DNA of 64,000 nt. Origin: Trichoplusia ni (taxonomy: Eukaryota; Arthropoda; Insecta; Lepidoptera; Noctuidae). Each line of letters opens with the position of its first letter. Positions within the stretch are counted from its first letter, which is position 1. A program made the translations under genes and the position numbers. This document shows positions 49,998-62,971 of this stretch, piece after piece. Under the pieces are notes generated by a model, which was not told where the DNA came from, ran no database searches, and saw nothing but the letters and a program-made list of their open reading frames with translations. The stretch covers positions 4,400,336-4,464,335 of the forward strand of contig NC_039486.1 in NCBI RefSeq assembly GCF_003590095.1. The letters are read 5' to 3'.

Positions 49998-50320
49998 AAG
50001 TTTACCTACTTACTTTTCCCAACTATGTTGAGATCGGCTACCAGCCTAACCGGTTTCAGCTAAGTACCAGTGTTTTACAAGGAGCGACTGCCTATCTGAC
50101 CTTTTCAACCCAGTTACCTGGGCAACACGATACCCCTTGGTTAGACTGGTTGTCAGACTTTTTTCAAGCTTCTGACTACCTGTAACGACTGACAAAGATG
50201 TAGGAATAACAGCCGGGACCCACAATTTAACGTGCCTTCCGAAACACGGAGGAACTCGTTATGACAAAGATGGTCACCCATCTACAGACCAACCGCGTCA
50301 AGCATAGCTTAACCTGTGAT
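49998..50320 (-). repeat. Dispersed LINE/SINE-like repeat, copy 3 (best preserved)
   Basis: Reverse complement matches 4026-4325 along its whole length and carries extra segments missing from that copy (for example GACAACCAGTCTAACC), so this is nearer full length. It lacks the GAT tail. Confidence 0.75.
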
Positions 50321-50739
50321 TGATTCACTTATGCGGTTTTAGCTTAGCCACGATTATTATGTATGTATAGATATTGGATTTTACACCTTGAGTTGACCGT
50401 GTTCTCTTACATATGATAGCCGATGTTATATTAAAGCTCTATGTACCACCTGCTTCAAACAAATGACTCTATATGCCTCTGTGTCCAGAATATTAACGGA
50501 CTGTTTAAACATTCATAAATACTGTATGCCCAATGATGGACGTCGATTTTCATAAAGTAGGGTTTAGGCTTTTAGCTTTCCAAAAAGGCAAATTTTAATG
50601 TGTATACATATTAAATGTTGCGCTACAGTTGAAGTTGTTTTCTGCGTGAATTTACCAATATTTGTATTGAAGAAGTTATATACTTGTTTTTAAGCAAGTC
50701 GTAGTAACATTTCGAAACTCTAAAATTCGAGAAGATATT

Positions 50740-50821
50740 GGCGCCTGCTGGTGCTGGATTCGAACCTGCTATCTGAGATTTAGTAATCTAACGGTCGGTC
50801 TATCTGAGCGTCGCTGGTCAC
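50740..50821 (-). repeat. tRNA-derived SINE head, minus strand
   Basis: On the minus strand it reads CGCTCAGATAGACCG (box A-like), then CAGGTTCGAATCCAGCACC (box B) at tRNA-like spacing. No paired acceptor stem is evident, so it is a SINE relic and not a tRNA gene. Confidence 0.55.
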
Positions 50822-52386
50822 AGATCTTATCCCGTATATATAGAATTTAAATTTTGATCTCCATGCTTACTGCGGGCTAGCAAATAATAATTGCCTTAAA
50901 AGAAAAATGCAAATATAAAAATAATAGCGCCATTTAACTGTATTCAAATTAATTTGTATATTTCTGCTAATGTATGTAAGTAAGCAGCAGACTTTAGTTT
51001 TATTTCAAGTCAAGTTTAATATGATTAGAGTCGAAAAATATGTTCAAATTTAATCCACTTCATTATAAACGAAACTCATAAAAATTTCAAACTTATTACA
51101 TATCTCTTTATATTAGATTTCATTTATACATTCTAGTATCATTTCATTCATTCCCGAAGTTTTTTAGGACAAGTCTCGCAATAAATTTTTTGTGAAGAAA
51201 ATGTTACGAAGCGAAAACAGCTACTTTACTGACAAAAAATCAAAGTTAACTTGATAAAAGTTTGAATGTAACTCATGTTTATTCGCGAAATTATTGAAGA
51301 ATATAAAACACTGTCTGAAAAGAAAACTGTCAAGTGCGACCTAGACTCCCTTACTAGGTGTGCCGGACCAGCGAAATATACTGAAGTATGTAATTGTTTT
51401 TTTGTACATGTAATACAAGCATGTTTAGCTATAAAGATTGTTATTAAATTTTAAGGTTCTCAGTCAATGGGAAGTACATACACTTTCGGCTAAAATTACA
51501 TAGAACATAGAAAAATTGTCTTGACTCACAAAAAGACCAACCAATCTTATAAGGACTTTTTCAGGTACAAAACACTAAAAAAAAAAACATAAAATTCTCT
51601 CCAGTATCTCGATTAACAGTCCATAAATGTTGACGAAAAAACTGTTTAAATCACCGTAATTAAAGGTTTCTTATCTCAAGCATTAGAGCAATTTGCTTAA
51701 TTACTAAGGCGATAGGTAGCAATTTCAACTCTTTACGGCATCGCCAGCCATGATAACGTCACTAATAGTCGAATAAAAAAGGATTACGGCTAATCCTTGT
51801 TTAATAAAAATGTTAATCATGAGATTTTCCGTCGGAATATGCAAATGTTATAGTACCACCCCGTTCTTGATTGGTCGTTATATGTTAATATAGGATATTG
51901 GTCTACTTATGCAGGGCAGTGCATCAAGTGTTTAGCGTTTCGCTTTTAAATGTTGATTCTTTGTAGAAAAGAGATGTTCTTAGCTGATATTGAGGGTAAG
52001 GTTGCATTGTGTAGTGAGTGGGAGATTTTTTATTAAATTTTCTTGTGGGTTTTTATTCCAGTATTTTGCTTCACGTAGGCGTATTTGAATTGAAGGTCTA
52101 AGGAGCTTTTATTTTGTATAAGAGTATTAATCCTAAATCCTATTAATAATTGTATTTAAGCAATAGAAAGTACGGAAAATAAAAGAATCTCTTACATTTC
52201 TTCAAGGATATCAACTTGCAATACAACATTGAAACTGAATAAGAAATAAGATACGAATAAATGTTAAATAGCACAAGAAACATAAATGTATCTATTTCGC
52301 CTTTTTTTAAAAAACAATATCCATATCAAGTTTCGATTTAGTTCAATGTGTGGTGAATATTTACTATAGAACGCAAAATTTAAACC

Positions 52387-52572
52387 ATGCCACGTTTGTC
52401 TGCTGAAACAAACCTGGAAACATACAAAAATACCGACGGAAACCCATATTTTCCTACTAATTATAAGTTACCCCAATCCGAAACTGAAGGTAAAGATAAA
52501 GTAAATATCCCTACAAACGGACGTATCATTACTGAGGAAATTCTTGGGGATTATAAGGGCGTCGTACAATGA
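52387..52572 (+). CDS. Candidate small ORF or gene fragment, 61 aa, unrecognised
   Basis: Unlike other short frames nearby, this one has a protein-like composition: hydrophilic, rich in Glu, Lys, Thr, Asn and Pro, without AT-driven Phe/Ile/Tyr runs. It starts MPRLSAETNLETYKNTDGNP and ends ITEEILGDYKGVVQ. A stop codon lies just before the ATG frame. No signal peptide, no cysteine, no known motif. It could be a small gene, a terminal piece of a processed pseudogene, or chance. There is no obvious poly(A) signal close by. Confidence 0.3.
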   Translation: MPRLSAETNLETYKNTDGNPYFPTNYKLPQSETEGKDKVNIPTNGRIITEEILGDYKGVVQ

Positions 52573-53700
52573 ACACGTATCTAATTTTTAAAGCGCGGTT
52601 TTACGATCTGCATACGTAGGTAATATGGTAGTGACGTGTCTGTGTTTCGTGTAGTCGATAAAAAAATATTCGTACAAATTCTAAATTGCCAAAAAGATGT
52701 TTAGAATCTCTCGAAGTCTGTCTCGAAGTCTGTAAGAGATGTGTGTATTGCAATTGGTTTAATCAGACAGTCAACTTTAAGTTGTATTATTTATATGGCT
52801 TTAGAAACTTACAAAAAATAAGCTATTCTGTTTTTAATAATACACAACAATGCAAAATAAAAAAGGAAAGTTGTATACAAAATAAGTATTAAAAAAGTTT
52901 ATTGTAAGTCATACTACAACTTATAACTATACAACGTATAACTTACAACCAAAGTTTAAATTCTATTTAAAAATAAATGTCGATAAATCGCAATACCGTA
53001 ATCCAGCCCTAGAAGAGAACACGTCTGAAAACAAAATTTATTCTAACAATTCATGCGCAGTTCTCCCACAAGTCGGATTATTGTAAATAAGTATTACGAC
53101 CGACGCCATTATTAATCCTCGCCGCTTTTTAACGAAACGCGAAAAAGTTAGCTAACTAACTTTTCTATCGCGTTGACTTAACAAAAACCGCCGGTGAAAT
53201 ATAGTCCCTCCCTCTCGAGAATTATTTGTATCAATACAATGTTTGTAGGAAATCTCCCTATCCAAATACACGAGGCTACACCCTACTTTAAAAAGGTGTA
53301 TTTGACTTCACTAATAAGCGCGGTGGATACCCCGAATTTCTTAACTTTTTCACATGCATGAAGTACATTTACCTATCAAATCAACTCTAAATTGGAAATT
53401 GTTTCACTTAGTTTAGTCGGCCGCAAACTCGCTGTTAATAACGTTGCGAATTTCGGTCCACAAATTCAGCGCTTTATTAGATCCCGATGAACACATCGCG
53501 ACCTATATTATACCGAAAGCTATCTTGTTAATTGACTGCTGGAATAATTTAAATATATTGCGGCCAACGGCTATATTTCAACGGAGTATTATAAATCAAA
53601 GGATTAGCAGCGAACGAGATCGGGTAAATGGATGCTGGCGATATAGATAATACATGTTTTATTCTGCATACGTTATAGGGCGATAACGACAATATAATCG

Positions 53701-53747
53701 CGTTGGGCCGGGGACGAGGGGAGGTAGGGCGCGGCGGGGGGTAGCGG
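53701..53747. other. GC-rich, G-skewed block
   Basis: About 45 bases of GGGG- and GCGG-rich sequence, similar in style to 46301-46378. No coding or promoter evidence. Confidence 0.5.
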
Positions 53748-55299
53748 ACAAAAAGTACTAAGTACGAGTTAAATACCCTTTGTGTCGCCATGCCCTCCTG
53801 GACGCCATTCATCGACGTACGCCGAGGGTCCTCTCATTATTCAGTCGAAATTCGATTATTTTCCCATTTCGTAAAATATCCATATCGTCCCCAGCTTTTA
53901 CTCTAATTGAAAATGGAGCGATGGCCGTCATCGCGCTGATCGCTCTTAATTTATTTACACTCGTATTTCGGCTACTTTCCGTGTTCAACTTCATTACGGG
54001 TACAATATGATTTAGGTGCGCTTTTATTTGCAGTACGCGGGTGGACCGCTCTCAACACGAATCCTTTTAATAAAGCGCAGCAGTTGTCGTATATCAGGAG
54101 AACAGACGGAAGTAAATATCCTGTCCGAAAATGATTACTCTGCACGCGCAGTTAACCGACGTTATGACCGGCTTATTCCCCATTCCGGGGGTATTAGTCT
54201 TGTGGCCACCAATTTCTGTAATTTATTAAGAGTTTCGCTTATATTTTGACCGGTCTTTGGTGGCTTCTCGTTTCTCGCTTGAGGCCGGAAAGAAATATAA
54301 GCAGTTAGCAACGTGTGATCAAAGGCTTTCATAGGGTGGACTGATCCCTAATATTTCACTCATAATTGGTTTATTCTAAGCTCGCAGCGTTTCCGTATGT
54401 GGGTCCTTTGATCCGACCAGTGTATTAAGTTGTAGCCAGAGATGTATGGCCGACATTATTCGTTCAGATCTGAAGATTTACTCAATGACGTCATTTGCTA
54501 TTTCAAAACGAAGGTAGAACCGGCGATTTAGGGGTTTCTTGTTCCTTTAATAATATTTTTAATGTAAACATCTGGGGCCCAATTTCTCTTTAAATTAGGA
54601 GATAAGGATGTGTTGGTTTAGGTGCGGGGAGAAATCAGGGTCAGACAAACTCAGTCACATGTTATTTTTTAGAATCACATTTATTCAAATCTTTACCGTG
54701 TGTAATTAGAAACGCTCATCACTACACCAACAGTATTTTTCCATTATCGATGCTAGCTACTTTTAAATTAAATCCTATACATCTAGACAGGCATAATACT
54801 TGAAACTCAACAAATCAATCTAAACCAATAACATATCACATCCACCATTAAAAACTCATAAGATCACAAATGGCAGAGTTCATCAACATTTGTCACTGGC
54901 CGTAGTACTTACTTCGCTTTTCACAAACATGTTTTTCCACTAGCATGATTAACGTACGTTAATTTCCTCGGTATGGCGATAGCGATTGTTTTTGCTTAGT
55001 TGTCACAGGACGGAGACCCGGACCGGATGCAGCCTGCCCTTGTCCCTTCCATTTCCTGTCGCAAGCCGTCAAAGCCTCGACAAAGTTATGTTATCATACA
55101 ATATGTTTGCCCTTTTGTTACTTTTGAATGTTATTTGTAGCGGATGTTTTTTTTGGAGGTTATTTTGTGCATTTATTTATTGGGAGTTAGTTAAGTGCAA
55201 ATAAATTTCCTTTGCAAAGGAATAGTCCATAGTATTTTTCAAACAAAAAGCAATAATAATAATTAATAGTGGTTTCTTAGGTTTACGCAAATGTTAGAC

Positions 55300-55476
55300 A
55301 TTGAAATGAAACTACTTTTACGGATTTTATCGCGGTTTTATGTTTGATTTTAGTTCCCGACGTTTCGACACCTTTGCAGGTATCATGGTCACGGGCAGAC
55401 CATGTTTCGATACCTGCAAAGGTCGGGAACTAAAATTAAACCGCGATAAAATCCGTAACAGAAGTTTCATTTCAAT
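55300..55476. repeat. Long palindromic MITE-like element, 177 bp
   Basis: The left end ATTGAAATGAAACT and right end AGTTTCATTTCAAT are exact inverses. Pairing extends through TACGGATTTTATCGCGGTTT, TTAGTTCCCGAC and CCTTTGCAGGTATC. The right arm lacks part of the GTTTCGACA segment, which sits nearer the centre. GACGTTTCGA...CCTTTGCAGG sequences are a repeat theme I recognise in Lepidoptera, without a firm family name. Confidence 0.75.
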
Positions 55477-58400
55477 AATAATTAATGACGAAAACACTAG
55501 TTCAGTGATATAAAATATTATTAAGAACTCTTACGCATGTTAAATGTCGGGTTGCTAACTCAGCTCTACATTTTCAAATTGCGTAATTCCAATATTTGGG
55601 ATATTATCAAAATCATCGCAAAAATTTCTTCATTTACTACCAAAATCAAGACAAATATAAAACAGAACAATCCACGATTAATCTAAAAAGTAATTACACC
55701 AGCGTTACCAGAATCCCAGAAGACTAAAAGTGCTTCGGTAAAATTATATAATTAAATCCTTAATGGCGTCTGCAGCCGATTTAACGATAATAGATTAACA
55801 GCGGGTTTAGCAGACGATAGTTTTCATTAAGGATCTTATTTCGCATTTTATCCCGAGTCCATTGTTGTAGATGAAAGGCCACAGGCTGATTGGAAGCATT
55901 TGTGAAAAGCACGAGTTTTCCGCGAATAAGGTTCTATTTGTTGCACTGATTAATGTTTAGTAGTGTTCAGAATGGAAAGTTGTAAAGGCTGTTTTAAGTT
56001 TTGGAGTTAATTACTTGAAATATTAGAGGAGGTTTTTTAAGGGTGGCTTTTAGCACGAGATCCTTAACATTTGTGTTGTATTTTGGGCGTGATGGAAATT
56101 TTACGTTACGAAAGATCGTGATTTTAAAGAAATATAGCACTTTTATGAGTTATCTTTTAAATTTTTTTCAGAGTAGGTACATCATATTAGCATATGGAAC
56201 TTGTAACTACGCGTAGAATTTTTCGATATGATTAAATTGGAAAAACTATTCTGATTTTACCGTCCACGAACGCACAGAAAAACAGACAACTCGATAAAGA
56301 GTAAAAAAAGAGATAAAGAAGAATACTTTTGTCATCCGTGACGTTTTTAAACAGCAAATAACCTTATAAAAACAGATTATACAGTTTTCACTTAAACATG
56401 ATTTATTACATGTATTTTCAAACGTACCTGATTTCTATCATGCATTAAATACTTCTTGCTTTTCTTCCCCACAACTATTACACAACGAATTTATATCTAC
56501 TCAAACTATCCTTGGTGGAAATAATTACGCATCAAGTAATTGGGGCAAAAACCCTTGTTTAAATCGTCCCCGAAATCTGCTGGGGACAGTATTGTTCCGC
56601 CCCACGGTCCCGCTCACCAACTGACCGCGAACATTTCAAATTGTTCGTAATAATCGCCTAGTTGATTTGTCCTATTGTCGTTTATACTTAAGATGCGGAT
56701 GGAGTTTCCAGAAAATTGGTGGTCTGCCTTAAATATATTATGAGCTTGATAAGGGTATTGAGTCTTGTCGGTACGTAAAAGCGTCGAATAATATGGTGAA
56801 CTCGGAAACTGATAATATAAAATTGATGAGGATGAGGAGATGAGGAGTTTCTTCGCCAATGCCGTTGAAAAGATCATCTTATATGATGAGCATAAATCAA
56901 TGAGGTTTGGAAGGGAATAGAATCCTATAATGACTAGCTTCATAAAGCGTTTATCGCATTAAGTTGATTTTAAACTAAATTTAAAAAAAAAGAACATTTT
57001 TAGGCTACGTTCTTCCCCTTGCCTACGTCGAGGCCATCTTTTTTACCGAATCGAAAAAGGAGGAAAATTTTCAATTCGTCTGTTTTTTTTATGTTTCTTA
57101 ACTCAGAACTTTGGAATAAACGAACCGATTTTATTGATTACTTTTCATTTAATGTGCAATACCTGTAATTCGGTTCTATAAAGATTTGACCATTACTTTT
57201 ATATGAAACCGGTTGTATAAATTTGTTTTTAAAAATATTCTTCAGACTTACGAATTGACTTCAGCTACTATCAGAAGTATCCACTTATCAACCTGCCTAT
57301 ATTAACGTACTCAAAAGCCAATGCCGTACAATAATTAGGTTACTGATTCGCTTTATATTTTGAATAATTACCAATAGTTACCTATGGGGGCCAATTTACA
57401 ACCCCTACTCAAATTACTCGCAAATTGTTTGGAAGTTGCTTGGAGTCAAATCGAAAGCGTCTATCGGAGGGCAGAGGGGCAGCGTCCTCCTGTTTCTAAT
57501 TCACTTAATTTGTGCTTTAAATCTCATATTGCAAAATGGACGCGGACAGTAATTGTGTTTGGTAAACACCCATACCTATTTATGAAGGCCGTATTTGGGA
57601 ACTCCCTAGTCGCGCAACTTTCAAGCAACTGACGGCAACTGAAACAGGTTTTGTTAAATTATGTTGATGCAAATTTCTCAGTATATTTTTAATTTGCTAT
57701 AAGATTAATTAATCAAAATACAATTGCGATTTCAATGGCAGAGTAAATTTTTGAAACTACATTTTTTTTAGTAAAAAATATATTTGAATTACTAAAATAG
57801 TTCATCTATAATTTTAAAATAACTTTATCATTCACTAACGACAATTTAATTCATTTAAAACTTATAATTTCTTCTATATTAATATTCATGAAATGACTAA
57901 AATTCTTTAAGAAAGCAATTTCACTATTTTGCGTAAAATAAAATACATTTTAATTAGTTAGCAGTTAACGAGTCTAGCAAAAGAAGATTATTATACTATT
58001 GGACACTTATTTAACAATTATTCTGTCTATGTAGGTAAGTGGCAATTACTAACGTTCGTTACGTAATAGGTTATTTGCAGAATGAACAAGGAGTATCCAT
58101 TAGACGTGGTTTCTACGGCTAGCGGGCTTATTGACGTAATTGTATCGCCCACCCTTGGAACAAAGGTGACTTTGTATACAATTAATGCGTGCTGTTAGTC
58201 GTCTATAACGTTTGCCCATTTACTTGGTAATTAGCTTAGCATACTGTTCGATGGTAGTAAAATTGGCTTCGCTAGCCTTTTAGCTGTTTTAAGGGGTGGG
58301 TAAATGGAAGTGGACAGGTTGCAGTGAAAGTGAATTTTGGGTGTAGTCTGAGTGATGTCCTTAGTCCTTATACACTGTACTGGGTTTTACTTTCACTTTT

Positions 58401-59280
58401 GTTAGTCTGACCCCTGAGTATAACTCGCAATTTTCATTAAAAATGTCACGAATTAAACATTGATAAAAAATTTCTGTTAAATGTTCAATGCGTTTCTTTT
58501 TGTTTTAGTTATGTGTGTAAATGAAATTGACAATCATTTTCGAACTACATGCTATTCAATTAAAAAAGGCTACTCAAAAAATTTTCATTTTATTATTCCT
58601 GTTCACGATCAAGGAACTCTAATTAAGAAATATTTGATTGTATCGTTATAAGAAAAATATTCATCCTATACAAGATTAAAATCCGTCAACCCTTATCATA
58701 TTCCGATCGTCTAATTACCATCCCGAACGATTCTCATTCTCCCGAGCAATTGCAACAAAAACAACCTAATCCCTTATTAAACCGCACAACCAGTTTCTTC
58801 GACAACCGTAACCATAAAAAAAAACGAATTCTCACCGAACACAAGTACAATCATAAACAAAATACAATTACAATAAGGTCAGATAATAGGCGTCGTGTAT
58901 TATATTCGTACGTATATTAAATACAGGACATTGTTATTATGATTTTCCGCGCGATTGTCCACATGTGTCGTATCAAGGGAGCCTTGTAAGCATGATGTTG
59001 CTTTTGTGGAAGCTTTTATTGTTCAGTCTTTTATTAGCCGTGTTTATAAGTATGGTATAGTTGTATTTATCAAGGAGTATGGTTTATTTCCTTTTAGTGT
59101 TGTTTGATGGGAGATTTTGATTGATAAGGTTTAACGTTTGAAAATTAATTGATAATTTAAGTGGTTTTAGTTTTTTGTTCGAATTGAATGACTTAAAACA
59201 AGTATTTAGTTATTTTCACCCAGTTAAGCTAAAAATACTATTATGATCTCAAATGTTTAGGAAAAAAACTTCAGAGAAAT
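55477..59280. other. Gene-free AT-rich region
   Basis: No exon recognised. The frame at 57384-57632 (82 codons) lies in locally GC-balanced unique DNA but has no domain or signal features. The minus-strand frame at 56614-56943 is also without recognisable character. Confidence 0.5.
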
Positions 59281-60565
59281 GGGTGAATTTCCCGGACCCA
59301 AAAATTGCGTGGCATCGATGAAATCGGTACTAAAAAGCATTGTTATAATGTTCTAACATTTTTTTTAGGTAGATGACATAAAAATCTATCTGTAGCACTA
59401 AATATTTTATTAATATAATTAATAGGTTTTCCAAAAAAAAAAGTTAAACCACATAATCTTTCATCGCCGTGTTTGTCCACGACTCACCTTGGTGTATTAA
59501 AGTCATCATTGATCAAAAATGTATCGTTATTTATATTAAAACTTAGTTTTATTTGGTTCGTGAATAGTTAGAGTATTGACTCGGAATACATTTATTCAAA
59601 TATTTACACAATACAACGTATGGTTAATAAAAAACCATTTGTCCCAGAACTACCTTTCATCGCCATGTCCTAAACATATTTGAGAATATTGCATATTCTA
59701 ACGTTTTGCGTCGCTCCCGTTTTGCGTTAAACGTTGCATATAAGTAACGTCGAAAGGCTAGACAAGGAACGACGTGTGTACGTGCCTGCGTTTTCGAGCT
59801 ATAATTAAAAGTATTCAATTTTTTTGGTACTGGACATTTTTTCTTTCATCGCCGTGGATAGGTCTAACTTCTATTTCAATAAGTTTTTAATCTCGATTGA
59901 GCATTCAATACAATGCCATTTATATTTAGCTTATTTGTAAAGTGTTCATTACTGTGAATTATTACCAGTTTTTTAGTAAATTGAATTATACCCCTTGATT
60001 TTCATCGCCGTGCTCTCATTTCCGTGGTTTCCGTGGACAAAATTTGCTATGGCAATGAAAAAAAATACACGGGAATGAAAAAAATATCATCGCCGTGCCT
60101 TGTAAAACAGTTTCCTTTCATTGCCGTGGCCACGTGTTTCATTTCCGTGACTTATGTTTGTTTCGCCACTAGACAGGAATGTATCTATTTATAGTTATAT
60201 TATAAAAATAATATCATGTGTGACTGGATTTTTACACATTATATTCTATTATTATTGCGTATAAATTAATAGTATTTATTTTTGTTTCAATGATTAACTT
60301 TATCATTTAAATATTCTTGTACACTATAATAACATTTCATTGCCATGGACGCCTGTTTCATTGCCGTGCATGCATGTTTCATCGCCGTGGCACGGAATTT
60401 TCAATCTTGTATATCTCGTTAGTTTTTTAAGCTATCTGCTAGATATTAAGCAAAACTGCATATCTGATCGAAAACTTGAGAAAACACTATTTTTTATTGT
60501 TCTAAAGTTGAAGAATAAAAAATCCACGGAAATGAAGATTTTTTTGGACCTGTTGAAATTCACCC
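59281..60565. mobile_element. Non-autonomous DNA transposon packed with TTTCATYGCCGTG iterons
   Basis: Ends are GGGTGAATTTC... on the left and the inverse ...GAAATTCACCC on the right. The inverted similarity continues imperfectly (GGACCCAAAAA against GGTCCAAAAAAA) to about 28 bp. AAAT flanks both ends (59277-59280 and 60566-60569), a possible 4-bp target duplication. The interior carries about fifteen copies of TTTCATYGCCGTG or close variants, near 59309(-), 59458, 59655, 59843, 60000, 60016, 60047(-), 60068(-), 60086, 60117, 60137, 60334, 60356, 60377 and 60524(-). There is no transposase; the 77-codon frame at 60340 is read from the iterons. Superfamily unresolved. Confidence 0.8.
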
Positions 60566-60796
60566 AAATGTGAGATTTGCAATACTGAGGGTTCCGTACA
60601 CGAAAAGAAATCCAATACTAACCCATCACTTTTATGAAAGTAACATGTTATGCTAAAAAAATCCTAATTCCTATTATTTAACGAAACATATATCTCGAAA
60701 ATATAACTCTATCAGCTATCAATTTTATTTATCCGAAACCTGCAACACTGATCTAAATATAGAGCTTGAAAGTACCAGGCATTCATAACTTATAGG

Positions 60797-60895
60797 AGAG
60801 CGGGCAACTGTGGCGGACGGGGAATGTCCGTCGTGTGTCAAATCACCCCGCCCGCGCCCCTGCCCCGCGCACGCCCGCAGACGCGGCCGTCGGTC
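60797..60895. other. GC-rich block, C-skewed on the + strand
   Basis: About 100 bases of high GC including CCCCGCCCGCGCCCCTGCCC and a small GGACGGGGAATGTCCG palindrome. The minus-strand frame across it is compositionally driven. Confidence 0.5.
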
Positions 60896-62971
60896 AAAAC
60901 ATTCACACGATTGCATTATCCTGCGTCTGGTACTAGAATTTACATTTTAAACAGATATGATTGTCAGTGTGTAATTGTTTGCCTGTTATTCTGATCATTG
61001 GTTTGTTGAATAGTTATAGACAACAGCAAAGATTACACCTAAATCTATTGATTTGTTTTGGTTATCTTACTAATCTGTATGTTTAATATTTTTTATACTT
61101 GCTGGTTTACAAGCTATTTCAAAACGAAAAATATATATTTTTTGGTATGTTATGTGTATATCTGTGCGGTAATTTGCGCTGATTTCGCGATATAGGTATT
61201 GCGACTGATTATGATTATTCCACGCTGACGAAGTCACTGCTACTTGTTAAATGGCTTTTTGATAGTGTTTTCTTACACTAGCAAATAATCGGTGATCTAT
61301 AACATTTTTTTTACATTTTCTCAATAATTTTATTATTTATGATAACGTCACCAACGACAAAAATACATAAGTAACATATGACAATAACATACCAGACTGT
61401 ATCGGACATTGAAGCAGCGATTTGATTTTTCAAGTACACACAGGGCTCTCGATAAAACCCTTGTCAAAAATGAGTCTTATCAAATAATTGTGTCTATTTA
61501 CCGAAAATCTTCCGATAAACATTCGAGAGGGGTACTCTCGCGGTCTTAACAATGCCAATCAATGAAACATAAAATCCGGCTAAGCAGATGCGATGATTCT
61601 TTGTCAATAGTCCAAATACCATGATTAACACGACCGAGGCATTTACAACTCTATATAGATGTACATAGAGTGGTTTTCCCCGTGTGTTGTCGAGAGGTTT
61701 TAATCTTGTTCTGCGTCTAGAGGGTACATTGTTAGGCAGAGCCGGCCAATCAGTTCCATCACCTCTTAAGAAACCAATGAACCGTGTATAATTCTCTGTT
61801 CGTGAGGGTTAAGTCTTTACGCGTTTGGTTTTGTCATTTTATCAATATACTCTTCGGCTTCATCTGTTGCGTTCGGGGTATTTTGAGCCGTATTTGTGTG
61901 CGAATAAATAGCTTTTGTGATGTCAACATATCAGCAAGTTTTGTGAACTTCTGATAATGATCTCTAGGCTCTGCTTTTGAAGTTTTAGTCTGAAGATCCA
62001 GTTGTCTGATAGTGTCAGAAATTTGAAATGGATTTTCATATTATTTTTTCTTTTATTAATTGACTTTCAAGTTATTTAAAGATATTAAATATTGTGCTTG
62101 AAATACAGCATAAATGTTTATCGAAATAGATAAATTTTGTTTTCGCTCTACCTGTTATCTTTTTAATATAACAATGGTTTTAAATGTGTAATTGAATTAA
62201 TTTAAAAACCATTTATAGAAAAAATCTTTGAGGCTATACTTTATTCTAATTTGAAAAATCACTTTCCAATAATAAATAATTCCTAATCCTATTGTAAACA
62301 CAAAACAATGGCATCAGGCGCAAATTTTATTGGAAATTATAAAGCTTAGATAAATTGTGAAATTTATGTCGTGTGGAATGAAAATTAATTTTAAATATCT
62401 TTCGTTATTATTTTGATGATTTATTAGAGTTTTGTTCACTGAAAATACGATTGAAAATATTTTTAAATTAGCGTTAAATATGGGCCTAATCTTTTTTGTG
62501 TTGCAGGTATACTGTAAAAATTAAATTATAACCTGATAGGTGCAAGCCGTGGTACCGCCATGGTAAAATAAAAAAATGCAATTATGAAAATAAAATATTT
62601 ATTTTGTTTTCTAAAAAATCATCAAGAACTTCCTTTATTTAAAATCTTCATATTTAACTTTAATTTTAATTTTAAAATCTTTTCCTAATTTTGAATATGC
62701 GAACAAAAGTTGTTTCAGTGTTAGATTCTGCCATTGACTATGTTCTGTTTATCATGTCAAAGCTAACGCTAGGCTAGACACAGAAATTACTTCAAACATC
62801 ATTTCAAAATATCACATTTCTGAACTCTACCTACGTAATTTTATCAATCCATCTCCATCATTCAAATCCACAAACCGAGTAATACATCTCTACAATACAA
62901 TCAACGAAAGCGTATCCATTGATATAACCAAAAAGGTTTAAAGCCGACATCTCTAAAAGCAAAACAAATGC

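Larger units (their letters stand above)
50822..55299. other. Gene-poor unique DNA
   Basis: Apart from the small candidate ORF at 52387-52572, no exon is recognised. The block 52980-54600 is less AT-rich, apparently free of the repeats listed above, and open in overlapping frames on both strands. It may hold conserved regulatory DNA. Confidence 0.45.

Noticed and set aside
57384..57632. 82-codon ORF in GC-balanced DNA, considered as an exon
   Set aside because: No domain, signal peptide or supporting splice sites; composition alone is not enough to call it.
59458..60389. CRISPR-like array of short repeats
   Set aside because: The repeats occur in both orientations at irregular spacing within inverted terminal repeats in a eukaryotic genome; this is a transposon with iterons.
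60340..60573. 77-codon ORF starting MPWTPVSLPCMHVSSPWHG
   Set aside because: It is read through three adjacent TTTCATYGCCGTG iterons of the transposon.
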